Source of the DNA: an uncultured bacterium
GTDB lineage: Bacteria > CAIJMQ01
Assembly: GCA_903821905.1 (NCBI GenBank)
Contig: CAIJMQ010000043.1
Coordinates: 1-58,379 of the forward strand
DNA: 58,379 bases
Direction of reading: 5' to 3'
Shown here: positions 25,597-35,212 of the stretch, piece by piece
Position numbering within the stretch: the stretch's first letter is position 1
Layout: the number at the start of each line of letters is the position of its first letter
Notes under the pieces: model-generated
What the model was told of the DNA's origin: nothing
The model's database searches: none
What the model saw: only the letters and a program-made list of their open reading frames with translations
Program-made: the position numbers and the translations under genes

Positions 25597-26647
25597 TAAG
25601 AGAATATACCGAATATTAGATGCTAATATCAATAGGGCAAGGGAAGGCATAAGAGTAATAGAAGAGAGCCTGCGGTTTGTTTTCCAGAAAAAGGAATTCG
25701 CTGAAAAGTTAAGAGGTTTAAGGCATGAAGTTTCGCATATCCCTTTGGTTTTAAAAATATCTTCGGCGAAACTTTTTAACTGTAGAGAAAGTGAAACAGA
25801 TATTGGAAAGAAAAGAATAGAAAGTGATAGAAAAGACCTGCAGGAAATAATAGCTTCTAATTTTTCAAGAGTCGAGGAAAGCGTCAGGGTTTTGGAAGAA
25901 TATTCAAGGATTATCAACCCAAAAGCTACCGGTAAAATCAAGAAAATAAGGTTTGATTTGTATGCTCTTCAAAAGAAAATTCAACTCTCTCTTTATAGAA
26001 AAAATCTTGCGTATATGCTTGGCTTTTATGTTATTACTGATGAAGAAATAGCAGGCAAATCACACGCCGAAATAGTGTCTGAGGCGGTCAAAGGCGGGGC
26101 AAATACTATTCAGTTGCGGGACAAGAAGAGTTCAGATGATAAAATTTACAGTGAGGCAAAGAAAATAAGAAGTTTGATTCCTCAAGATGAAATTCTTTTT
26201 ATTGTAAACGATAGGGTAGATATTGCGGTAGTTTCCGAAGCTGATGGTGTTCATCTGGGTAAGTGTGATTTACCTATTTATGAGGCGCGGAAGATGTTAG
26301 GAGAAGACAAGATTATTGGAATATCTTGCGGTAACGTAGAAGAAGCTGTAAAAGCAGAAAAATTGGGCGCAGATTATGTTGCATTAGGCCCAATCTTTCC
26401 TACAAATACGAAGCAAGATGTACCATCTCCTTTGGGAACGAGAATAATAAAAGAAGTGAAGAAGAGGATATCTATACCGGTTGTGGCTATAGGGGGGATA
26501 AAAGAAGATAACATGAAATTAGTATTAGAAGTAGGGGCTGACAGCATTGCTATGATTTCCGAGGTCCTAAGGAGTGATAATATTGCCACTAAAGTAAGAA
26601 GCTTGAAAAAGAAATTTCTCAATTGCAAACCGAGGAACAAAAAGTAG
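25589..26647 (+). CDS. thiE: ThiD2-ThiE fusion, thiamine-phosphate synthase
   Basis: A 352-residue two-domain protein. Residues 1 to about 130 match the ThiD2 domain (RILDANINRAREGIRVIEE, later SRVEESVRVLEEYSR). From about 143 the ThiE TIM barrel has FYVITD, NTIQLRDK, the metal-binding VNDRVDIA, GVHLGK, LGPIFPTNTK and VVAIGGI. ThiE joins HMP-pyrophosphate and thiazole phosphate into thiamine phosphate. ThiD2 has been proposed from comparative genomics to act on HMP-phosphate. The fusion is known in several bacterial groups. It overlaps rfaE2 by 8 nt. Confidence 0.92.
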   Translation: MDDKRIYRILDANINRAREGIRVIEESLRFVFQKKEFAEKLRGLRHEVSHIPLVLKISSAKLFNCRESETDIGKKRIESDRKDLQEIIASNFSRVEESVRVLEEYSRIINPKATGKIKKIRFDLYALQKKIQLSLYRKNLAYMLGFYVITDEEIAGKSHAEIVSEAVKGGANTIQLRDKKSSDDKIYSEAKKIRSLIPQDEILFIVNDRVDIAVVSEADGVHLGKCDLPIYEARKMLGEDKIIGISCGNVEEAVKAEKLGADYVALGPIFPTNTKQDVPSPLGTRIIKEVKKRISIPVVAIGGIKEDNMKLVLEVGADSIAMISEVLRSDNIATKVRSLKKKFLNCKPRNKK

Positions 26648-26680
26648 TAGAAACCTCTTTCCAAATGCCCTTAATTTTGG

Positions 26681-26686
26681 TATACT
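26681..26686 (+). promoter_or_regulatory. Extended -10 element of the PHP gene at 26697
   Basis: TTTTGGTATACT: TATACT with TG one base before it, 10 nt upstream of the ATG. It lies 33 bp after the thiE stop. Confidence 0.6.
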
Positions 26687-26696
26687 ATTGACCTAT

Positions 26697-27704
26697 ATGG
26701 TAAAGAATAACAATTCAAAAAGTGGCTACATAAAACTTGTGTCACCTTGGAAAGTTCATGAGCTTTTAAAAGAGGGGTGGCATGAGGCGGATCTTCATGT
26801 CCATACGTATTATTCAGCTGATGTTCTACCTTCAAAATTTCTCGATCCAGTTGTACTCTATGAAAAAGCGCGTAAAAGGGGGATGAAGTACATTACTTTC
26901 ACCGATCACGACAGTATGGATGCTTATGACCGTATTGGTTGGACGAGAGAAGGATTAGTACCGGGCGTAGAAATAAAAATCAAAGATGTGAAACATGTAG
27001 GACACTCTGTTCATATGAATGTCTATGAACTCAACAAACTGCAGTTTAAAGAATTAATGGAAATAGCAAAAATCAAAAAAGATATTGTAGCATTCATAAC
27101 GTATCTTAAAACAAAGAATCTGCCATTTGTTTACAATCATCCTTTCTGGTATGACCGTGGGGAAAAACCCAATTTGAAAGTTGTCAATGCGATTCTCAAG
27201 TTATGCCCTGTAACTGAATATAATATGCACAGAGTTTGGCAAAAGAATAAACTTGCTCTAAAACTTGCAGAGAAATACGGTAAGGGAATTATAGCTTCTA
27301 CTGATACCCATGTAGGCGATATCGGTAGGGCATCTACTTTTGCTAAGGGGGAAACTTTCAGAGAATTTTTTAATAATATCTCCGAGGGGAAATTTTATTT
27401 AAACCCTCAAGATTTAACAGTAGATATTTTAAGAGAAGAAATCAATATGTGGATTGAACTTACTTTTAATCTTGATGTAGACAGATTAGAAAAAATGGTT
27501 CACACACAGATACGTGGCATGAATTACTTTATAAATTTATTTTCAAGAGGTGCTTTTGAAGATTATCCCCTAGTTCGAAAATCAGCAAAACGTATTTTCT
27601 CGGCAATTGCAAAATCAGGCGCACCGGAGTTCTGTTATGTAAGACATCAGAATTTCCTCGGTTACAAGATGAATCGGCATTTACGTCTTGCCGAAATTAT
27701 CTAA
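26697..27704 (+). CDS. PHP-domain phosphoesterase
   Basis: A 335-residue PHP protein. Motifs: EADLHVHTYYSAD at about 27-39, TFTDHDSMDAY, GVEIKI, YNHPFWY, and STDTHVGDIG, so metal ligands look complete. About 100 further residues follow the PHP core. ATG 26697 is chosen over a TTG nine bases earlier because the -10 element ends 10 nt before it and the TTG would lie within the promoter. Its stop is 2 bp before the MurG-like gene. The substrate is unknown. Confidence 0.85.
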   Translation: MVKNNNSKSGYIKLVSPWKVHELLKEGWHEADLHVHTYYSADVLPSKFLDPVVLYEKARKRGMKYITFTDHDSMDAYDRIGWTREGLVPGVEIKIKDVKHVGHSVHMNVYELNKLQFKELMEIAKIKKDIVAFITYLKTKNLPFVYNHPFWYDRGEKPNLKVVNAILKLCPVTEYNMHRVWQKNKLALKLAEKYGKGIIASTDTHVGDIGRASTFAKGETFREFFNNISEGKFYLNPQDLTVDILREEINMWIELTFNLDVDRLEKMVHTQIRGMNYFINLFSRGAFEDYPLVRKSAKRIFSAIAKSGAPEFCYVRHQNFLGYKMNRHLRLAEII

Positions 27705-27706
27705 AA

Positions 27707-28801
27707 ATGGCTCATGTTTTTGTGTCTCCTCTTTCTTGGGGGTTGGGACATGCAACAAGAGATACTCCGATAATCAGAGAACTCCTGAAGCACAATCATA
27801 AAGTAACTATTGCCTCAAGCGGTCCAGCGCTTACATTCCTCAAAAAAGAATTTCCCCAATGTACCTTTATATATTTACCGGATTACCCTGCTCCATATAC
27901 GAAAAGCCGTTTCTATGTTGCCAAATTTACTATATATATTCCGATTATTGTACATGCCATTAATGTAGAAGAAAAAACAGCCCATCGGCTTTTTACAGAG
28001 AAAAAATACGATCTAATAATCAGCGATAACAGATTTGGAGTATATTCTAAAGATATTCCTTCTTTTTTCATCTCTCACCAATTACGGTTTAGCGCTCCTA
28101 AAATTCTTTCTTTTGCAGAAGAATGGGCACAAAACTTTAACAGTCATTTTCATGCCAGATTCACAAGAGTTATTGTCCCCGACAACAGCCCCGACACAGT
28201 ATCATTGAGCGGAATTCTTTCTTGTAATAACAGGCCAGCTACTTTGGAACGGATATACTATGCAGGGATACTTTCCAGTATAAGAAAGTTGAATTTGCCT
28301 GAAGATATAGATTTCTTAATAAGTGTTTCCGGTCCTGAACCACAGAGGACAATATTGGAAGAAGTAATGATGAAGCAGGTTCGAAAACTTCCGGGCAGGA
28401 AATTTGTACTTCTTGGTAGGCCTGCCGAAGATTTTGAGTATAAGATGGATGAATTTACAACTGTTAAATCTCATGCTGGGCGTGAAGAAATGAGTGTTCT
28501 AATGAACCGTGCAAAATTTATAATAAGCCGTTCCGGCTATACAACGATGATGGAAATTGCGGAATTAGGTAAGAAACATTGCTTTTTTATACCAACACCT
28601 GGACAGACAGAACAGGAATACCTATCGCAATACTATATGGAAAAAGGATGGTTTTATTCAAAGAGCCAGTATTCTCTTGATATTTTGAAAGATATTGAAG
28701 AAACTAAGAAATATTCAGGTTTCCCGACGATGCAGAATTCAGAATCTAATGCTGAAAAGTTATACGAAGAATTGTTTGCACCTATTTTAGAAAAAAATTA
28801 G
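27707..28801 (+). CDS. MurG-like glycosyltransferase family protein
   Basis: A 364-residue GT-B protein. The N-terminal PLSWGLGHATRDTPIIREL resembles the glycine-rich acceptor loop of MurG/UGT-type enzymes. The C-terminal half has SRSGYTTMMEIAELGKKH and PTPGQTEQEYLSQYY, the donor-side signature of GT28-type proteins. It is coupled to the PHP gene (2 bp). An archaeal-type group of such predicted transferases exists; none of its acceptors can be inferred here. Confidence 0.82.
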   Translation: MAHVFVSPLSWGLGHATRDTPIIRELLKHNHKVTIASSGPALTFLKKEFPQCTFIYLPDYPAPYTKSRFYVAKFTIYIPIIVHAINVEEKTAHRLFTEKKYDLIISDNRFGVYSKDIPSFFISHQLRFSAPKILSFAEEWAQNFNSHFHARFTRVIVPDNSPDTVSLSGILSCNNRPATLERIYYAGILSSIRKLNLPEDIDFLISVSGPEPQRTILEEVMMKQVRKLPGRKFVLLGRPAEDFEYKMDEFTTVKSHAGREEMSVLMNRAKFIISRSGYTTMMEIAELGKKHCFFIPTPGQTEQEYLSQYYMEKGWFYSKSQYSLDILKDIEETKKYSGFPTMQNSESNAEKLYEELFAPILEKN

Positions 28802-28837
28802 TTTTTTGCCCACCTCAAATATCCTATGGCAATTCTT

Positions 28838-30259
28838 TTACAGTGTCCTTCTCATTTTAGAAGGTAAAATCCCGAGCTGTTCCCTGTATTTTGCTACGGT
28901 GCGGCGAGCAATTGTGTATCCCTGCTTATTAAGGAGATTTGTTATTTCTTGGTCGGATAATGGATGAGAAGATGCTTCGGTTTCAAAGAGTGTTTTTATC
29001 AAGTTTTTTACATTCCTTGATGATGTCATTTCTTCTTTTTGGAATAAGTCACCTGATTTAGCTAATCCACCTGAAAAGAAATATTTAAGTTTGAATATGC
29101 CACGCGGAGTTTCTATGTATTTGGCAGAAGTTACCCTGCTTATGGTTGATAGGTGCAAGCCTGTTGCTTCGGCAATATCTTTCAATGTTAGAACTTTCAA
29201 ATATCCTGTCCCTTTATCAAAGAATTCCCTTTGTCTATCGATAATATAGGAAGTGACCCTGTAAATTGTATCTTTACGATGTTGTATATTTTTTAACAGC
29301 CACTCTGCACTGTTTAATTTTTCTCTTATATATTTCGCGGTCTTATCCGTTCTTTTACTTTCTTTCAAAATCTTTCTGTATGATGGATTTATTCTTAAAG
29401 GAGGGAGTTCTCTTTCATTGACAACTATCTTGTAGTCGTTATCCACTTTTCTTACAATAACATCGGGCACTACGAAATTTATTTCAGTTGAAGAGTATTG
29501 TCTTCCAGGTTTTGGTTCAAGTTGACTAATAAAATGTATTTTTTCCCTCAATTCGTCGTCTGATATTTTTAAAGAAGCAGTAATTTTATGATATGTCTTG
29601 TTTGCTAAGTCGTCCAAATGTTCTTTGATTATTGTTTCCAGTATAGGGTCATTAGTCTTTTCGTTTTTCAGTTGTATTAGTAGGCACTCTTGTAAAGTTC
29701 TGGCGCCAACTCCGGCAGGGTCGAAACCTTGGATTACGGAAAGGATTTTTTCTACTTTCCCTTGGATCGTATTAAGAATTTGCGCTATTTCGTTTATATC
29801 GGCTTTTAAATAACCATCATCATCTATGTTTACAATAATAGTCTCAGCAATTTCTTCATCTAAATCTTTTAAGTTTATTTCATCTAATTGTTGAGTGAGA
29901 TGATGCTGCAAAGAAATGGGTTTGGTGATAGAGTTTTCAAGATAATCTCTTTTTTTTCTGTCTTCTTGGGTGTATTTTCTAGTTGGCCTTATTGCCTGAG
30001 GATATTCATCCCATTTGCTATCCAGTTCTTTTGTTGTTTCTTCACTTTCTTCTGTTTCTTCTGTGGTTTTTGTTGTTTCATCTTTCACTTTTTCCTCATC
30101 TGCTTGTTCTTGAAGTACAGGATTAATTGCTAATTCCTCTTGCAGGAGTGTTTTCAATTCAAGAATAGGGAGTTGCAGAATATGCATGGCTTGCATGAGT
30201 TGAGGCGTCATGACAAGTTTCTGCTGTAATTTATGTTCAAGTTTTTGTTCTATTTCCAT
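28838..30259 (-). CDS. rpoN: RNA polymerase sigma-54 factor
   Basis: A 473-residue sigma-54. Region I is Gln/Leu-rich (QKLVMTPQLMQAMHILQLP), followed by an acidic region II (about 55-85, many E/D/T), the core-binding region, and the C-terminal RpoN box ARRTVAKYRE near residue 455 that contacts the -24 element. All regions are present, so it should be active with enhancer-binding AAA+ proteins, none of which is in the window. It follows nadE by 21 bp. Confidence 0.96.
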   Translation of the reverse strand: MEIEQKLEHKLQQKLVMTPQLMQAMHILQLPILELKTLLQEELAINPVLQEQADEEKVKDETTKTTEETEESEETTKELDSKWDEYPQAIRPTRKYTQEDRKKRDYLENSITKPISLQHHLTQQLDEINLKDLDEEIAETIIVNIDDDGYLKADINEIAQILNTIQGKVEKILSVIQGFDPAGVGARTLQECLLIQLKNEKTNDPILETIIKEHLDDLANKTYHKITASLKISDDELREKIHFISQLEPKPGRQYSSTEINFVVPDVIVRKVDNDYKIVVNERELPPLRINPSYRKILKESKRTDKTAKYIREKLNSAEWLLKNIQHRKDTIYRVTSYIIDRQREFFDKGTGYLKVLTLKDIAEATGLHLSTISRVTSAKYIETPRGIFKLKYFFSGGLAKSGDLFQKEEMTSSRNVKNLIKTLFETEASSHPLSDQEITNLLNKQGYTIARRTVAKYREQLGILPSKMRRTL

Positions 30260-30280
30260 GTGCTTATAATTGATTACAAC

Positions 30281-31009
30281 TTAAATTTTTTTCTTGAATA
30301 TTGGCGGAGATAATCTTTTATGCATCGATTTTTGCGATAGCTTTTCAACTAGTTTCTTTTGTGGAGTGTTTGCTGGCTTTTTCTTTTCTTCTAGGTTCTT
30401 TAACATTGCATCTAATTCTTTATACGTTATCCCAAGTTCTCCTTCGTCTGTTTGTCCTTCCCATAGGTCTGCCGATGGCGGTTTACTTATTATTCTTTGA
30501 GGCATATGAATATATTTGGCTAACTTTATCAATTCTGTTTTATAGATATCTGCTAAAGGCATAATGTCAGAAGCTCCATCTCCATACTTTGTAAAATAGC
30601 CGGCACAATATTCTGATTTGTTGCCCGTTCCAACAACAAGATAGTCAAGTTTATTTGCAAGATAATAGAGTGTAGTCATGCGAAGGCGAACTTTCAGGTT
30701 GGAATGTGATATTTTATTTCCGTCCGGAAGAATAGATAAAAAAGTATCGTAAATAGTTGAAAGGTCTATGTGCTGAGTGGGAATTTGTAGAAATTCAACG
30801 GCTATTTTAGTATCTTCTAAAACTGCAGGCTCTGAATGGCATGGCATTGTAAGCCCCAGGACTTTATTAGGGCCTGAAGCTTTTTTGCATAGAAAAGCAG
30901 TAATAGTAGAATCCAGTCCCCCGGAAAGCCCAACAAGTAATCCTTTTTTACCGGTTTCTACTAATTTCTCTTTTATCCAAATACTTATATCATTTACGAG
31001 TTTCTGCAT
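30281..31009 (-). CDS. nadE: NAD+ synthetase, ammonia-dependent
   Basis: Amidates nicotinic acid adenine dinucleotide to NAD+. The 242 residues lack a glutaminase domain, so ammonia is the expected nitrogen source. The PP-loop SGGLDS is at 29-34; VVGTGNKSEY, DIMPLADIYKTE and PSADLWEGQTDEGELG match NadE. A TATAAT lies only 3 nt before the ATG, too close to serve this start comfortably. The glnA stop is 55 bp upstream. Confidence 0.94.
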   Translation of the reverse strand: MQKLVNDISIWIKEKLVETGKKGLLVGLSGGLDSTITAFLCKKASGPNKVLGLTMPCHSEPAVLEDTKIAVEFLQIPTQHIDLSTIYDTFLSILPDGNKISHSNLKVRLRMTTLYYLANKLDYLVVGTGNKSEYCAGYFTKYGDGASDIMPLADIYKTELIKLAKYIHMPQRIISKPPSADLWEGQTDEGELGITYKELDAMLKNLEEKKKPANTPQKKLVEKLSQKSMHKRLSPPIFKKKI

Positions 31010-31064
31010 TTTATTATAGTGTAGAATGGGGGTCTTTGAATCCTAAATTTTCAACTCTAAACTT

Positions 31065-32393
31065 TTATAGAATTGAATAGTACTTATCCATTTCATAAGA
31101 AGTCACTTGAGCTCTGTAGGTGTCCCATTCCATCTTTTTATTTTCTAAAAATTTACTAAAGACGTGTTCTCCCAATGTTTCTCTTACAATCTTGCTTTTT
31201 TCTGTTAGGAGTACCGCTTCATATAAGTCCCCGGGTAGAATTTCTATGCCTAATTTTTTCCTTTCTTTTTCGCCTATCTCATATACGTTTCTTTCTATCG
31301 GGGTTTTGAGTTTATATTCTTTCTCTATGCCTTCAATTCCAGCAGCTAACATTACTGCAAATGCAAGATATGGATTGCATGCTGGGTCAGGAGCACGGTA
31401 TTCGACTCTTGTTGCTTTTTCTCTTCCCGGTTTATACATAGGTATTCTAACCAGGTCAGAGCGATTTCTCAGGGCCCACGATATATAAACGGGTGCTTCG
31501 TATCCCGGGACTAATCTCTTGTAAGAATTTACCCATTGATTAGTGATTGATGTTATCTCTTTTGCGTGTTCCATTAATCCGGCAATGAAATACTTTGCCA
31601 TCTGGGAAAGATGATACTTGTCACTCTTATCAAAGAAAGCATTCTTTTCCCCCTTGAATAAAGACATGTGGGTATGCATACCACTGCCGTTTTCTCCAAA
31701 AACAGGTTTTGGCATAAAAGTGGCATGAACACCATTTTTTAAGGCTATTTCTTTTACGATAATCCTGTAAGTCATAACAGTGTCAGCCATTGTTAATGCG
31801 TCTCTGTATCTTAAATCAATTTCGTGTTGTGAGGGTGCTACTTCGTGATGAGAGTATTCTACCGGTATTCCCATTGATTCCAGAGCAATTACTGTCTTTT
31901 TTCTCAAATCACTTGCTATATCCATGGGTGTGAGGTCAAAATATCCACCTTGATCAATTGGTTCTGCTTTTTTTTCAGAATTCTTAAAATAGAAATACTC
32001 AAGTTCCGGCCCCACGTAAAAAGTGTAGCCCATATCATGGACTTTTTTTAATATTCTTTTCAGAACATAACGGGGGTCACCATCATAAGGAGAACCATCA
32101 GGATTTTTAATATCACAAAACATTCTTGCAACCTTGACATCTTCAACTGGTCCCCAAGGTAGAATGGCAAATGTATCAGGGTCAGGCAAAGCTACCATGT
32201 CACTTTCATCTATTCTTGCAAATCCCTCTACAGAAGAGCCGTCGAACCCTTTACCTTCATATAAAGCTTCTTCCAGTTCGTTTATAGTAATAGCAAAACT
32301 TTTTAAGAATCCTAATATGTCTGTGAACCATAATCTAACAAATCTTATCTTTTCCTTTTTTGCTAATTTAAGAATCTCTTCCCTTTTATCCAT
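31065..32393 (-). CDS. glnA: Glutamine synthetase, type I
   Basis: ATP-dependent synthesis of glutamine from glutamate and ammonia. The 442 residues fit the GSI-alpha size class. Seen: the N-terminal beta-grasp (VRLWFTDILGF), GFDGSSVEGF, VGPELEYF, SHHEVAPSQHEID, the ammonia/ATP site NGSGMHTHMS, and RVEYRAPDPACNPYLAFA. No adenylylation loop Tyr motif was recognised, as in GSI-alpha. A strong SD (AGGAGGAAGG) precedes the ATG. It lies 15 bp after amrS. Confidence 0.95.
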   Translation of the reverse strand: MDKREEILKLAKKEKIRFVRLWFTDILGFLKSFAITINELEEALYEGKGFDGSSVEGFARIDESDMVALPDPDTFAILPWGPVEDVKVARMFCDIKNPDGSPYDGDPRYVLKRILKKVHDMGYTFYVGPELEYFYFKNSEKKAEPIDQGGYFDLTPMDIASDLRKKTVIALESMGIPVEYSHHEVAPSQHEIDLRYRDALTMADTVMTYRIIVKEIALKNGVHATFMPKPVFGENGSGMHTHMSLFKGEKNAFFDKSDKYHLSQMAKYFIAGLMEHAKEITSITNQWVNSYKRLVPGYEAPVYISWALRNRSDLVRIPMYKPGREKATRVEYRAPDPACNPYLAFAVMLAAGIEGIEKEYKLKTPIERNVYEIGEKERKKLGIEILPGDLYEAVLLTEKSKIVRETLGEHVFSKFLENKKMEWDTYRAQVTSYEMDKYYSIL

Positions 32394-32408
32394 TCCTTCC
32401 TCCTATTG

Positions 32409-33413
32409 TTAAAAAATCCCGTCTATTTTCGCGTCACAATGTGGGCATTTCTTGTTTTTTATATTGTTTTTAATCACGGTGAATCCATATCTTTCAATTA
32501 GTATATTCTTACAATTATAGCAATAAGTATTCTCTCCTTCATCTCCCTGCATATTCCCAGTATATACATATTTTAATCCTTTATCTATACCCATTTCTCT
32601 TGCTTTGGTTAAAATGTGTGCTGAAGTGGGGGGAATATCGGTCATAAGATGGTTTGGATAAAAGGCAGATAGATGCCAGGGGATTTCTTTTCCCACTTCT
32701 TTTATGAAGTCAGCTATATCTGTAAGTTCTTCAATGGAATCGTTTACTTTAGGGATGACCAAAGTTGTAATTTCCACCCAAATACCGAGTTTTTTCATAA
32801 GTTTTATACTATTTTCAACCGGCTCCAGTTTTCCTCCGCAAATTTTTTTATAAGTGTCTTCTCTAAAAGATTTTAAATCGACATTACAAGCATCTAAAAG
32901 GTGAGTTATTTTTTCTAAAGGTTCGCTGTTTGTATATCCGTTTGTGACAAAAATATTTTTTATCCCCTTTGCATGTGCGAGAGTACAACAATCATATGCA
33001 AATTCATAGAAGATTGTCGGTTCTGTATAAGTATATGCAATAGATTTACATCCGGTTTTTAGTGCATTTTTTATTATTTCTTCAGGATTGGTGTCTCGAC
33101 CTGGGATTATGGAATCTTTATCTATCTGTGATATTTGCCAATTTTGACAATTACGGCAGGAAAGATTACACCCAACCGTGGAAATTGAATATGAGAAGGA
33201 CCCGGGAAGTATGTGGAAAATGGGTTTTTTCTCAATGGGGTCTACATTCTCTGCAACGACTTTACCGTATACAAGAGAATAAAGTTTTCCATCTATATTC
33301 TCCCTAACATTGCATAACCCTCTTCTTCCGATTTTTATTAGACAGTTGTGCGGACACAAAAAACACCTTATATCATTGTTAGGTTCTGTCTTATAGAATA
33401 ACGCCTCTTTCAT
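32409..33413 (-). CDS. amrS: AmmeMemoRadiSam-system radical SAM enzyme
   Basis: A 334-residue radical SAM protein. An N-terminal Cys cluster (Cys17, 20, 24 and 34) is followed by the SAM-cluster motif with Cys82, Cys86 and Cys89 (CNLSCRNC), then GYTNSEPL, and a C-terminal zinc-ribbon-like pair (CYNC, CPHC). This is the AmrS family, formerly annotated as a pyruvate formate-lyase activator. AmrA and Memo-type AmrB, its usual partners, are not in the window. The start is 6 nt after a TATACT, so the mRNA should be leaderless. Confidence 0.9.
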   Translation of the reverse strand: MKEALFYKTEPNNDIRCFLCPHNCLIKIGRRGLCNVRENIDGKLYSLVYGKVVAENVDPIEKKPIFHILPGSFSYSISTVGCNLSCRNCQNWQISQIDKDSIIPGRDTNPEEIIKNALKTGCKSIAYTYTEPTIFYEFAYDCCTLAHAKGIKNIFVTNGYTNSEPLEKITHLLDACNVDLKSFREDTYKKICGGKLEPVENSIKLMKKLGIWVEITTLVIPKVNDSIEELTDIADFIKEVGKEIPWHLSAFYPNHLMTDIPPTSAHILTKAREMGIDKGLKYVYTGNMQGDEGENTYCYNCKNILIERYGFTVIKNNIKNKKCPHCDAKIDGIF

Positions 33414-33419
33414 AAGAAT

Positions 33420-33425
33420 AGTATA
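33420..33425 (-). promoter_or_regulatory. Extended -10 element of amrS
   Basis: TTGATATACT on the minus strand (hexamer 33425-33420), 6 nt before the ATG, which puts the expected transcription start at or next to the A of the ATG. Confidence 0.6.
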
Positions 33426-33509
33426 TCAATTTTATCTCAAACATGAAATTACTTACCCCTTTGGGTAGACATATCTTGCATAATATTTTGTAAGAAATTA
33501 AAATTCTGG

Positions 33510-33515
33510 TATAAT
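33510..33515 (+). promoter_or_regulatory. Extended -10 element of acpP
   Basis: TTCTGGTATAAT: TATAAT with TG one base before, 41 nt ahead of the acpP ATG, whose leader carries a strong SD (AAAAGGAGG). Confidence 0.65.
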
Positions 33516-33556
33516 TCCCCATCAAATCTTAATTTTTAAATTAAAAGGAGGTTAGA

Positions 33557-33793
33557 ATGTCAGACATTGAACAAAAAGTAAAGGATATTATTGTAGAACA
33601 ATTAGGAGTTAAAAAAGAACAAGTAACAGAGACAGCTTCCTTTATTGATGATTTGGGGGCCGATTCTCTGGATACTGTAGAACTAGTAATGGCGTTAGAA
33701 GAAGAATTTAACATAGAAATACCTGATGAAGAAGCGGAAAAAATTCGAACCGTGGGAGAAGCAGTAGGTTATATTAACAAGCACGGCAAATAG
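33557..33793 (+). CDS. acpP: Acyl carrier protein
   Basis: A 78-residue acidic carrier protein of fatty-acid synthesis. The phosphopantetheine site is Ser37 in [15 protein letters not shown], with the usual acidic helix II ([14 protein letters not shown]). It is followed by fabF after a 153-bp gap that contains a palindromic repeat. AcpS at 24735 would make the holo form. Confidence 0.98.
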   Translation: MSDIEQKVKDIIVEQLGVKKEQVTETASFIDDLGADSLDTVELVMALEEEFNIEIPDEEAEKIRTVGEAVGYINKHGK

Positions 33794-33810
33794 AATTTCT
33801 ACCAATAACA

Positions 33811-33930
33811 AAGGATATCAGTACATCAGAACATTAGGAAGTAGGATACCGGGGAATCAGGATATCAGGCGTTTTTATCCTTTCCTGACATTCTGATAAC
33901 CTGATGGCCTTCCTCCTGATATCCTGGTAA
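33811..33930. repeat. GGATATCAGG-type imperfect inverted repeat
   Basis: The gap between acpP and fabF is built of words such as GGATATCAG, ATCAGGATATCAGG and CCTGATATCCTGG. The clearest arms are CAGGATATCAGG (33858-33869) and CCTGATATCCTG (33915-33926), a perfect 12-bp inverted repeat over a 45-nt loop. It looks like an inserted noncoding palindromic element, not a gene. Confidence 0.65.
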
Positions 33931-33946
33931 ACCGAGACCCTAAAAC

Positions 33947-35191
33947 ATGCAACCTAAACGCGTAGTTATTACAGGGATGGGATGTGTTACACCTATCGGT
34001 AATAATCTTGAAGAATTTTGGGCATCCCTTCTTGAAGGCAAAAGCGGAATACGTAGGATAACTTATTTCGACGTTTCGCTTTATTCCACTCAGATTGCTG
34101 CAGAAGTTAAAAATTTTGACCCAAGTCCCTACATAGACGCTAAAAGTGTGAGACGTCTGGATAAGTTTGCACAGTATGCTATTGTTTCAACTTATATGGC
34201 TTTCAAGGATGCCGGTATAGATTTAACAAAAATAGATAAAGAAAAAGCCGGTGTTATTTTAGGCTCAGGTATTGGAGGATTACAGGTTATAGAAGACCAG
34301 CATGCTATTATTATGGAGAAAGGTCCTTCAAAAGTTTCTCCGTTTCTCATTCCGATGCTTATAGCTGACGAAGCTCCCGGCCAGATAGCAATCAACTGTG
34401 GTTTTAAAGGCCCTAATATGTCCATTGCAACAGCTTGTGCTTCAGCTTCTCATGCAATAGGAATATCTTTTAGAACGATTCGTTATGGAGAAGCAGATAT
34501 AATGGTTACCGGCGGTAGTGATGCTGCTATAACACCTCTTGGTTTAGCCGGTTTCAGCCAGATGAAAGCACTCTCAGCACGTAATGATTCACCGGAAGAA
34601 GCATCCCGTCCTTTTGATAAAGAAAGAGACGGTTTTGTTATGGCTGATGGCGGTGGAATACTTATTCTTGAAAGTTTGGAACATGCTAAGAAAAGAGGCG
34701 CTCGTATATATGCCGAGCTGGTCGGTTTTGGGATGACTGCAGATGCCTATCATATTACTGCTCCAGACCCTGAAGGTGAGGGTGCAAGGTTGGCTATGTC
34801 TGGAGCACTTAAAGACGGCAATATTAATTTATCCGACGTTGGCTATATAAACGCGCACGGAACTTCTACGCAATATAACGATAGAATAGAAACACTTGCG
34901 ATAAAGAAACTTTTCGGAAAGAATGCTTACAACATACCGATTTCTTCAACCAAATCGATGACAGGACATATGCTTGGAGCCGGAGGAGCTGTTGAGTTGA
35001 TTGTTTGCGTTAAGACAATAGAGGAAGGCATTATTCATCCTACTATTAATTATAAAAATCCAGACCCTGAATGTGATTTAGATTATGTCCCCAACAAACC
35101 CAGAGAAAAAGAAGTCAAAGTTGCAATATCCAACTCTTTCGGTTTCGGTGGTCATAATGCCTGTATTGCAGTTAAGAAATTTGAAGATTAA
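33947..35191 (+). CDS. fabF: Beta-ketoacyl-ACP synthase II
   Basis: Condensing enzyme extending acyl-ACP with malonyl-ACP. The 414 residues are typical. The catalytic triad is Cys164 in [12 protein letters not shown], His in [11 protein letters not shown] (about 304) and His in [12 protein letters not shown] (about 340). It ends with [11 protein letters not shown]. The usual acpP-fabF order is kept although a repeat separates the genes. No SD precedes the ATG. Confidence 0.96.
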   Translation: MQPKRVVITGMGCVTPIGNNLEEFWASLLEGKSGIRRITYFDVSLYSTQIAAEVKNFDPSPYIDAKSVRRLDKFAQYAIVSTYMAFKDAGIDLTKIDKEKAGVILGSGIGGLQVIEDQHAIIMEKGPSKVSPFLIPMLIADEAPGQIAINCGFKGPNMSIATACASASHAIGISFRTIRYGEADIMVTGGSDAAITPLGLAGFSQMKALSARNDSPEEASRPFDKERDGFVMADGGGILILESLEHAKKRGARIYAELVGFGMTADAYHITAPDPEGEGARLAMSGALKDGNINLSDVGYINAHGTSTQYNDRIETLAIKKLFGKNAYNIPISSTKSMTGHMLGAGGAVELIVCVKTIEEGIIHPTINYKNPDPECDLDYVPNKPREKEVKVAISNSFGFGGHNACIAVKKFED

Positions 35192-35212
35192 TAATAAAAA
35201 AAGGATAACAAA

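Noticed and set aside
31013-31018. TATAAT as the nadE promoter
   Set aside because: Only 3 nt separate it from the ATG, so transcription would start inside the gene; it may be chance.
33470-33490. Sigma-54 site near the amrS/acpP gap
   Set aside because: A GG and a TTGCA are present, but the spacing between them is too long for the -24/-12 geometry.
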